A stretch of DNA of 25,061 nt from an uncultured Eubacteriales bacterium (GTDB lineage: Bacteria > Bacillota > Clostridia > Oscillospirales > Oscillospiraceae): contig URNZ01000024.1 of the NCBI GenBank assembly GCA_900549405.1, forward strand, positions 1 through 25,061. Direction: 5' to 3'. Positions 14,074 through 20,378 of the stretch are shown here, in pieces. Position 1 is the first letter of the stretch. Every line of letters starts with the position of its first letter. The notes below the pieces were generated by a model. That model was given only the letters and a program-made list of their open reading frames with translations. It had not been told where the DNA came from and ran no database searches. A program made the translations under genes and the position numbers.

Positions 14074-15813
14074 TTACAATTGCAGCAGTATCTCGCTTAA
14101 GCGTTTTCCCGCCGAGCCGCCGAAGTCCTCCGCCCGGCGGATGCGCAGGAAGGCGGAGCCATAGATCATCCGCTCGTTTTCCAGCTCGTCGTCGTCCCCC
14201 AGAAAGATGCCCAGGACATAGGCCCCAGCCCGGCGCAGCTTCCTCACCTGAAAGCAGGTGTCCCGCACGGCCTCCTCCCCCACATACTTTTTGGGTTTGC
14301 CCGCCCGGACCCGCCCGCTGACCATGTCGTTGGGCAGGCCGTCGCTGAAGACGATGAGGATCTTGTGGTCCTCCCGCCGACGCATCAGGTCCACCCCGGC
14401 AGCGGCCAGGGCTAACCCGTCCCGGTTGTTGGACGTGGCCCGATACTCCAATATCTTTCGGTCCGCCGCCGGGCCGTCGTCATAGTCCCGGAAGCGGCGC
14501 AGCACCGTGTGATCCCCATAGGTGCAGTAGCTCATCACCCGGTGGGGGATGTGGATGGCACTGAGGGCGGCGCTGAACAGATAGCTCTGCATGGCCACCA
14601 TGGCCTGGCGGACGGACTGAGAGCCGCTGGCGTCGATGAGCAGCTCCACCACCACGGTGGAGTCATCCTGGCGGAACACCTTTTCAAACAGCTTGGGGTC
14701 CCGGCACCGGCCCGCCTTCCAAAGCTCCCGGCTGACCAGGGCGCCCCAGTTCGCCCGATAGGTCTCCGGCTCGCTCTTCAGATTCAGGGCGTTGCGAAAG
14801 GCCTGCTCGATGCTGCGGATGCCCTGGCGGACAGAGCTCTCGTGCGCCTCCACCATCCTCTGGTTTCCTGCGCGGCTGGCCCGCAGATTTTCCGCCCGGG
14901 CGGAGGTCCCCTCATAGGCGCTCTCAGGCAGGCCGTCGGTGAAGAGCAGCTTGCGGTTTTCGTGGATGTCCACGCACACCGTCCGCTCCAGCTCCTCCAG
15001 GGCCTGGGCCGTCTGATAGCTGGGGCCGAAGTTCTTCTCCAGGCTCTCCGGGATGGCCGCCAGGGCGTTCTCCGGCAGCTCGATGCCGTCGGTGAGCACG
15101 CTCCCTGCCTTTTCATAGCTCAGTTCTGCCTGCTGTAGGTCCGGCTCCGGCGGCTCCCCCTCGTCCAGGGGCTGGGCCAGGGGGTCGGGCCTGCCCATGT
15201 TCTCGGGCACCGGGTCCTGGTCGTGGTCGGGGGCAAAATAGCGGGTGAATATCTTTTTATACAGCAGCACCGCCCGCTCCACCAGGGCCTGGGCGGTCCG
15301 GCACTGGGCGCTCTCCTCCGTCATGGAGACAAAGCGCTCCACCACCTCTTCAAAGCCCTTGAAATTCTGGAGAATGAGCAGGCTGTCACGGTCCGCCGCC
15401 TGGGGGAACTGGCGGACCATCCAGCAGATATACATCCAGTTCCGGGCGGTGGCGCGCAGGCGCAGGGGGTCGCCCTCCAGCAGCTGCCGGGCGGCCTGCT
15501 GGGCCATGGTCTGGACACCGGGGCGCTCCGCCCGGAGGCCCAGGCGCACGGCATACTCCAGACACATGTGGGCAATGGGCAGCAGCACCTCCATATTATA
15601 GTCGGCGTAGCGGTGCCGCCGCAGCCACACATTCAGCTCGTCCAGGCCGAACAGCTTGTCCGCCCCGCCTAAGATCACGCCCTCATAGGCCGCCGCCATG
15701 CCCCCCAGCTGGCGCACCGGGTCGCTCATCTTCTTCACATACTCCGGGATGGGCCGCTGCCGGTGGTCCTCTGACACCGTCAGGAACAGGCTTTCCTCTC
15801 TGTCAATGCTCAC
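14074..15813 (-). CDS. VWA-domain protein partner of a MoxR-type ATPase
   Basis: A 579-residue soluble protein. A helical N-terminal part (residues 1-200) is followed by an acidic proline-rich linker (about 198-226), a helical middle, and a von Willebrand A domain from about residue 387. The metal-site motif is DASGS (394-398), with later Thr/Asp candidates in RATSNNRDG (459-466) and FSDGLPND (489-496). CobT, NorD and CbbO proteins have this C-terminal VWA layout and work with MoxR-type AAA+ ATPases to insert metals or remodel enzymes. The start is GTG 15813 with GGGAG six bases upstream. It lies 12 bases after the ATPase stop, so the two form one operon. The client protein is unknown. Confidence 0.85.
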   Translation of the reverse strand: MSIDREESLFLTVSEDHRQRPIPEYVKKMSDPVRQLGGMAAAYEGVILGGADKLFGLDELNVWLRRHRYADYNMEVLLPIAHMCLEYAVRLGLRAERPGVQTMAQQAARQLLEGDPLRLRATARNWMYICWMVRQFPQAADRDSLLILQNFKGFEEVVERFVSMTEESAQCRTAQALVERAVLLYKKIFTRYFAPDHDQDPVPENMGRPDPLAQPLDEGEPPEPDLQQAELSYEKAGSVLTDGIELPENALAAIPESLEKNFGPSYQTAQALEELERTVCVDIHENRKLLFTDGLPESAYEGTSARAENLRASRAGNQRMVEAHESSVRQGIRSIEQAFRNALNLKSEPETYRANWGALVSRELWKAGRCRDPKLFEKVFRQDDSTVVVELLIDASGSQSVRQAMVAMQSYLFSAALSAIHIPHRVMSYCTYGDHTVLRRFRDYDDGPAADRKILEYRATSNNRDGLALAAAGVDLMRRREDHKILIVFSDGLPNDMVSGRVRAGKPKKYVGEEAVRDTCFQVRKLRRAGAYVLGIFLGDDDELENERMIYGSAFLRIRRAEDFGGSAGKRLSEILLQL

Positions 15814-15825
15814 GATGCGCTCCCG

Positions 15826-16680
15826 TCACACAAATCTGGTCATGACAACGTCCTGGACCAGCTGATGCTCATACTCGTCAAAGCACTTATTTGTAATGCC
15901 CAGGGCAATGGCGTCCTTGGCGTCCATGCCGTCGGTCATCATCCGCAGGGCGGCCACCATGCCCCGCATGTCCACGGGCCGGGTGGAGATCTCCCCGTTT
16001 ATCGCCTTCTCGTTCAGGTCCAGGAACAGACCCACACAGCGCTTCACGTCCTCCTCTGAGGCCCCGGGGGCGTCGGCCAGCAGCAGACGGCGCAGCTGCC
16101 CCTCCTCCAGGGCGGGCATACGGATGACCACAAAACGGGAGACCAGGGCCTCGTTCAGCTCCCGGGTCCCGGCGTAGCCATAGTTCATGGTGGCGATGAA
16201 CCGGGTGGCCGGGTGCATGGGGATGGGCTGATAGCCGGGCACGTCGATGAGACGGCGATAGTCCAGCACCGAGTGCATCACGGCCATGGCCTCGTTTTTT
16301 GCCATGTTGATCTCGTCCAGGATGCAGAAGCCGCCCTCCTCCGCCGCCTGGGCCACCGGGCCCCGGCGCAGCCGCACCTCGCCGCCGGTAAAGGTGTCTG
16401 TGCCGATGAGGGTGCTGCTGTCTGTGTTCACGTGGAAGGAGATATTATAGCTGGGCCGGCCAAACAGCCAGGCCAGATTATCCGCCAGAATGTTCTTGCC
16501 CGTGGCCTTCTCGCCGCACAGCAGGATATTTTCTCCCTGCAAAAGGGCGGCCACGGCCAGATCTAAGACCTCCTCGCCGATAAAGTCCACCGGCGGCTTG
16601 GCAATGCGCCCCCGGGCCGCCGGGTCCACGGGATAGCGGGCCTTGAACCGCTCCAGTTCTGTCTTCAATTCTTCTCTCAT
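15826..16680 (-). CDS. MoxR/NorQ-type AAA+ ATPase
   Basis: A 284-residue AAA+ chaperone-like ATPase. Walker A reads GEKATGKN (residues 56-63) with Asn where Thr or Ser normally binds Mg. Walker B is FCILDEIN (118-125), sensor 1 is in FIATMNYGYAGTREL (161-175), and the arginine finger region is SRFVV (181-185). MoxR-family proteins act with VWA partners (NorQ-NorD, CbbQ-CbbO) to activate metalloenzymes. The start is ATG 16680, preceded by GGAG. A longer in-frame extension to 16995 crosses the promoter and is rejected. A near-perfect sigma-A promoter drives the pair. Confidence 0.88.
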   Translation of the reverse strand: MREELKTELERFKARYPVDPAARGRIAKPPVDFIGEEVLDLAVAALLQGENILLCGEKATGKNILADNLAWLFGRPSYNISFHVNTDSSTLIGTDTFTGGEVRLRRGPVAQAAEEGGFCILDEINMAKNEAMAVMHSVLDYRRLIDVPGYQPIPMHPATRFIATMNYGYAGTRELNEALVSRFVVIRMPALEEGQLRRLLLADAPGASEEDVKRCVGLFLDLNEKAINGEISTRPVDMRGMVAALRMMTDGMDAKDAIALGITNKCFDEYEHQLVQDVVMTRFV

Positions 16681-16744
16681 AACGCGCTCCGTCTCTGCGC
16701 TCCGGCAAGAAAAAAGCGCCGGGGCAGCTGTTTTTGCAAGTTTG

Positions 16745-16773
16745 ATTATAGCTTTGGGGCAAATGGTTGTCAA
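16745..16773 (-). promoter_or_regulatory. Perfect-consensus sigma-A promoter for the MoxR-VWA operon
   Basis: Minus-strand TTGACA (16768-16773), 17-base spacer, TATAAT (16745-16750). Both hexamers are exact. The leader (16681-16738) contains a hairpin, GCcCCGGC/GCCGGaGC, with a T-rich loop. Confidence 0.85.
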
Positions 16774-16799
16774 TGGCAGAGAAAGTTTGCCCTCCCCCC

Positions 16800-16828
16800 T
16801 TGACAAAACTCTTCTACATCCGTAGAAT
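16800..16828 (+). promoter_or_regulatory. Sigma-A promoter for blaI-blaR1
   Basis: TTGACA (16800-16805), 17-base spacer, TAGAAT (16823-16828). It is divergent from the MoxR promoter, and the two -35 boxes lie only 26 bases apart. Confidence 0.8.
16813..16826 (+). promoter_or_regulatory. BlaI-type operator 1
   Basis: TCTACATCCGTAGA is a dyad of the BlaI/MecI TACA-N2-TGTA class (one half imperfect). It overlaps the -10 box of the blaI promoter, where repressor binding would block transcription. Confidence 0.7.
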
Positions 16829-16837
16829 ATAATCAAG

Positions 16838-16849
16838 CTACAACTGTAG
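16838..16849 (+). promoter_or_regulatory. BlaI-type operator 2
   Basis: CTACAACTGTAG is a perfect dyad with TACA-AC-TGTA at its core, about 25 bases from operator 1, at the start of the blaI transcript. Confidence 0.75.
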
Positions 16850-16878
16850 AACATTTTCATAGAAGGGAGGATAAAACT

Positions 16879-17256
16879 ATGACCCGTGACACGCGGCGGC
16901 TGCCGGACGCGGAGCTGGCGGTGATGCAGGCTCTTTGGGCCTGCCAGACCCCGGCGGGGCGGAGCGACCTGGAGGGCGTTTTGCAGAGCACCCACCCCAT
17001 GGCCGCCACCACCCTGCTCACCCTGCTGTCCCGGCTGGGGGACAAGGGCTTTGTCCGCAGCGAGAAGGTCGGGCGCAGCGCCCGATACACCCCCCTGGTC
17101 TCTCAGGAGGACTATCTGGCCGGGCAGAGCCGCCGGTTTTTGGACCAGCTGTGCGGCGGCAGCCTGTCCACCTTTGCCAACGCCCTGTGCAGCAGCGGGC
17201 TCACCCGCCAGGAGCTGGATGAGCTGCGCGACCTGTTGAATGGAGGGAAGTTATGA
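16879..17256 (+). CDS. blaI: BlaI/MecI/CopY-family repressor
   Basis: A 125-residue winged-helix repressor. The DNA-binding part (residues 6-75) reads LPDAELAVMQALW, TTLLTLLSRLGDKGFV and GRSARYTPLV, all family-typical. A helical dimerisation tail contains FANALCSSGLTRQELDELRD, which corresponds to the C-terminal region of BlaI and MecI. In this family, proteolysis triggered by BlaR1 relieves repression. GAAGGGAGG precedes ATG 16879. Two operators overlap its own promoter, indicating autoregulation. It overlaps blaR1 by four bases (ATGA). Confidence 0.93.
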   Translation: MTRDTRRLPDAELAVMQALWACQTPAGRSDLEGVLQSTHPMAATTLLTLLSRLGDKGFVRSEKVGRSARYTPLVSQEDYLAGQSRRFLDQLCGGSLSTFANALCSSGLTRQELDELRDLLNGGKL

Positions 17257-18707
17257 GCCTCACCGATAACCACAGCTTTCGCCTTTTCACTTTCGTGTTT
17301 CTCAGCCTGTTTGTGGGCTTTCTTTTGCTCTACCGGTGCAATGACGACGGGCCCCGCTCCCGCCAGGACTCCACCCACCGCTATCAGCCGCTGATGAACG
17401 CCGATCTGCTGCCCCTTATGGTCTTCTTTTTGCTGCCCCTGGGGCTGCTGTTCGTGGGGCCGGGCCGCATGGCACAGCTTGCGCTGTCCGTGCTCTTCCA
17501 GTGCTTTCTTCACCTGGCCGTATACTATGCCCTGCTCCTGCCCCTCACGCCCCTGCTCCGCCGGTTCATCAGCGCCCGGGGCTGCGCCATGCTGTGGCTC
17601 CTCCCCAATTTTCTCTATCTGTGCTTCAATTCCGGTCTGATGCCCGACGCCCCCGCTTTCGTCCTGCGCACCCGGGGAAACTGGATCTGGCTGGTCCTGG
17701 GGCTGTGGCTGGTGGGGACCATTTCCGTGTTCGGGTGGAACACCCTGTCCCACCTGCGCTTCCGGCGGCAGTTGCTGGAAGGAGCATGGCCCATCACGGA
17801 CGAGGAAGTCTTGGACATCTGGCAGGAGGAGATGGACCAGGCCCAGATGGAGCCCCTCTCCTGCCCCCTGGTGATCTCCCCCCACACCTCCACCCCCCTG
17901 ACGGTTGGCCTGTTCCGCTGGACCTTGCAGGTGGTGCTGCCCCTGCGGGCCTATACCCCCGACGAGCTGCACCTGGTCTTCCGCCACGAGATCGTCCATA
18001 TCTGCCGCCGGGACAGCTGGAACAAGTTCTTTCTCATGTTCTGCACCGCCCTGTGCTGGTTCGACCCCCTCATGTGGATGGCCATGCGCCGCAGCGCCGA
18101 GGACACGGAGCTCAGCTGTGACGAGACCGTCCTCCTGGACGCGGACGAGGCCACCCGGCGGCAGTATGCCCAGCTGCTGCTCACCACCGCCGGGGACGGA
18201 CGGGGATACACCACCTGTCTCTCCCCCGTAGCCGCCTCCCTGCGCTATCGCCTGCGCAGCGTGGTCGCCCCCCGCCGCCGGGTGGCGGGCGGCATTCTGG
18301 TGGGGCTGACCCTGTTTCTCCTTATGTCCTCCTTCGGCTATGTGGCCCTGTCCTTTGACGAGCGCCCGGGGGCTGAAGTTCTCTTCGGCGGCGACCCGGC
18401 GGGCTATACCCTCCACTCCGTCCGGCGGGACGGGGAGCTGCTGGACTGCTCTGACCCGGAGGCCCTGATGGACTACCTCTCCGCCCTGCCCCTGGCCCAC
18501 CTCACCGGGGACTATGACTATGAGGACCAGGACCAGGCCACCTATGTGCTCTACTTCGACGCCCCCAAAGAAGTGACCAGGAACCTGTGCGTGGTTCTCT
18601 CCGGCCGGCAGTGCAAGATGGACCTCTCCAATGGCCGCGCCTTCCAGCCCTACTATCTGCCGGAGGGTGTGGATATTGAACAGCTGGATAGTCTGTTGAC
18701 GTCTTAA
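17253..18707 (+). CDS. BlaR1-like M56 metallopeptidase sensor without a penicillin-binding domain
   Basis: A 484-residue membrane protease. Hydrophobic helices lie at roughly residues 10-27, 52-68, 74-100, 112-127 and 144-160. The gluzincin motif FRHEIVHICRRDSW (HExxH at 245-249) and the downstream TELSCDE (285-291) define peptidase M56. A final helix (about 345-367) is followed by a tail of about 115 residues, presumably outside the cell. BlaR1 and MecR1 carry a penicillin-binding domain of about 250 residues there, with an STYK motif that is absent here. The tail is acidic (DYDYEDQDQ) and unrecognised. It is coupled to blaI by ATGA. No beta-lactamase gene lies nearby, so the inducer is unknown. 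Confidence 0.9.
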   Translation: MSLTDNHSFRLFTFVFLSLFVGFLLLYRCNDDGPRSRQDSTHRYQPLMNADLLPLMVFFLLPLGLLFVGPGRMAQLALSVLFQCFLHLAVYYALLLPLTPLLRRFISARGCAMLWLLPNFLYLCFNSGLMPDAPAFVLRTRGNWIWLVLGLWLVGTISVFGWNTLSHLRFRRQLLEGAWPITDEEVLDIWQEEMDQAQMEPLSCPLVISPHTSTPLTVGLFRWTLQVVLPLRAYTPDELHLVFRHEIVHICRRDSWNKFFLMFCTALCWFDPLMWMAMRRSAEDTELSCDETVLLDADEATRRQYAQLLLTTAGDGRGYTTCLSPVAASLRYRLRSVVAPRRRVAGGILVGLTLFLLMSSFGYVALSFDERPGAEVLFGGDPAGYTLHSVRRDGELLDCSDPEALMDYLSALPLAHLTGDYDYEDQDQATYVLYFDAPKEVTRNLCVVLSGRQCKMDLSNGRAFQPYYLPEGVDIEQLDSLLTS

Positions 18708-18724
18708 ATAAATATCTTTACAAA

Positions 18725-18763
18725 ATGGCATCCGCAGACCGATATTCCGTCTGCGGATGCCAT
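18725..18763 (-). terminator. Bidirectional hairpin between blaR1 and the DUF4143 ATPase gene
   Basis: ATGGCATCCGCAGAC (18725-18739) pairs perfectly with 18749-18763 around a 9-base loop. On the minus strand TTTTG follows. On the plus strand the tract is weak (CTTCCATTCTT). Confidence 0.8.
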
Positions 18764-18772
18764 CTTCCATTC

Positions 18773-20221
18773 TTATTCCTTTCCCCGATATCCATATCGC
18801 TCTGCATTTCCCAGCAAATACAGAAAGGCAAAAGCCGGAATGCGGATCAGTTCTTTTCCATTTGGCGCATGATGTGTTCCGTAATCATCTGGCCGCTTTG
18901 TCACAATGATGGCGGCGCTGGCCTCGTCACTCAGGGTACAAATCGCAGAGTCGTCTGGAATGGGAGCCTGTTCCCGGTATTTCACTTCGATCAGAATGTT
19001 CTTGATGTTTGGGTAGTCCACCACCACATCAATTTCTTTATTCTTGCGTCCGCCCCGGTAATACCCTACCCTGGTCGCCTGTTGATAATAAAACGCCGCG
19101 ACGTGCTTATAGACGGCCGTTTCTACCATTTTTCCAAGCTCAATGGGGTTTGTCAGCACGTCATCATCCATCAAAACGGCATTTCGGATCGCCGCATCCG
19201 CAATATAGATTTTCGGCTGGGCCTTCAGCACCTTGCGTCCGCCCATCTCCACCGGCCAGCTCTGATAGATCAAATTTGCGCTCTCCAAATAATTGATATA
19301 GCTCTCCACCGTCGGCCTGCTGACGCCGCTCAGTTCCTTTGCTATGGCTGTGAAGGAAACGATCTCAGAAGAGACATTGCAGAGGTATAAGAATATCCGC
19401 TCCAGCTCTGTCGCGCTGCGTATTTTGTAAAGAGAAGGCAGGTCCCGCTTCAGAACCTTATCTACCACATCCTCCCGCATGATCTGCTGGGCCATCAGGT
19501 CGTTCGAAGCCAGCGCCAATTCAGGGAAACCGCCCACTTGCAGATAGCGGGAAAAGTGGTTCTGTATTCCGTCCAGCTTCATCATCACACTGGTGCGCTC
19601 CTGCTGCGTCATTTTCAAGAACGCGGTGGGCCGTATATCCGGGCCAAGCTCCGGGGTGTCGACGCCAATCAGCGCGCAATATTCAAAAAAGGACAAGGTC
19701 GGGACCTGGATAACGCTCCACCGCCCCGCGCCGCTCTCTGTGCTTCCCTTTATCAGCGCCGGACTGGCCGACCCCGTTGCGACCATCTGCGTGGATGGCT
19801 GCAAATCATAAATCGTTTTCATCCACTTGTCCCACTCGCTGGCATACTGCACTTCGTCGAAGAAGTAATAGCAGTCTTTATCTGCCCACACGTTGGCGTG
19901 GTAGCAATCCAGAATATCATCCAGGCCGCTGAGCTTGAGCATGGGGTGGTCCAGGGAAATGAACACGATGCGCTGTGGCGGCACCCCTCGCTTCAACAGG
20001 GTGTCGATCATCTGATATTGAATGGTGGTCTTTCCCACACGCCGGGTCCCAGTCAGGACGACTGTTCGCCGCAGATCCCGCTGCTCCAGGCGTTTCATCG
20101 CTTCATAATAGGCAAAACGGCGATAGTGCTTTGTAAAGTCAGGGTGGACCGCGCCTGTGACCCACCAGGGATTAAACGCCTTTAAAACCTTTAATATCTG
20201 CGCCTGCGTCGCAATGGCCAT
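18773..20221 (-). CDS. AAA_14/DUF4143-family ATPase
   Basis: A 482-residue STAND-like or AAA ATPase with an N-terminal AAA_14 domain: Walker A LTGTRRVGKTT (residues 56-66) and Walker B YYFFDEVQ. A winged-helix-like segment follows (SFTAIAKELSGVSRPTVESY). The C-terminal DUF4143 part has a PD-(D/E)xK nuclease-like core: KNKEIDVVVDY and ILIEVKYRE give the D...ExK pattern. This family is widespread, often multicopy and of unknown function. Base composition is lower in GC than the neighbours (nearer half than two thirds by eye) and codon use differs, which suggests acquisition. I chose ATG 20221 because GAGG stands eight bases upstream. GTG 20230 and ATG 20227 are alternatives. Confidence 0.85.
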   Translation of the reverse strand: MAIATQAQILKVLKAFNPWWVTGAVHPDFTKHYRRFAYYEAMKRLEQRDLRRTVVLTGTRRVGKTTIQYQMIDTLLKRGVPPQRIVFISLDHPMLKLSGLDDILDCYHANVWADKDCYYFFDEVQYASEWDKWMKTIYDLQPSTQMVATGSASPALIKGSTESGAGRWSVIQVPTLSFFEYCALIGVDTPELGPDIRPTAFLKMTQQERTSVMMKLDGIQNHFSRYLQVGGFPELALASNDLMAQQIMREDVVDKVLKRDLPSLYKIRSATELERIFLYLCNVSSEIVSFTAIAKELSGVSRPTVESYINYLESANLIYQSWPVEMGGRKVLKAQPKIYIADAAIRNAVLMDDDVLTNPIELGKMVETAVYKHVAAFYYQQATRVGYYRGGRKNKEIDVVVDYPNIKNILIEVKYREQAPIPDDSAICTLSDEASAAIIVTKRPDDYGTHHAPNGKELIRIPAFAFLYLLGNAERYGYRGKE

Positions 20222-20239
20222 CTCCATCACCTCGTCAAT

Positions 20240-20268
20240 ATTTTATTGCCTATTTTCCATTTTGTCAA
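20240..20268 (-). promoter_or_regulatory. Sigma-A promoter for the DUF4143 ATPase gene
   Basis: Minus-strand TTGACA (20263-20268), 17-base spacer, TAAAAT (20240-20245), inside an AT-rich stretch of about 110 bases. The predicted start near 20233 would leave a leader of only about a dozen bases. Confidence 0.6.
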
Positions 20269-20327
20269 TATGATATTAAAGTATACTTATATTATTTGCT
20301 TCATGATATGATATTTTCGTAAAATAA

Positions 20328-20365
20328 AGCACACGCGCATACCGTTTTCGATATGCGCGTGTGCT
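20328..20365 (-). terminator. Terminator after the SseB-macro-HD gene
   Basis: AGCACACGCGCATA (20328-20341) pairs perfectly with 20352-20365 around a 10-base loop. On the minus strand it is followed by TTATTTTACG. Confidence 0.8.
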
Positions 20366-20378
20366 GTTTCATCAGAAC

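Noticed and set aside
15826..16995. Longer form of the MoxR-type ATPase starting at 16995
   Set aside because: The extension would cross a perfect TTGACA-17-TATAAT promoter and the divergent blaI control region. ATG 16680 has a ribosome site and begins the conserved protein.
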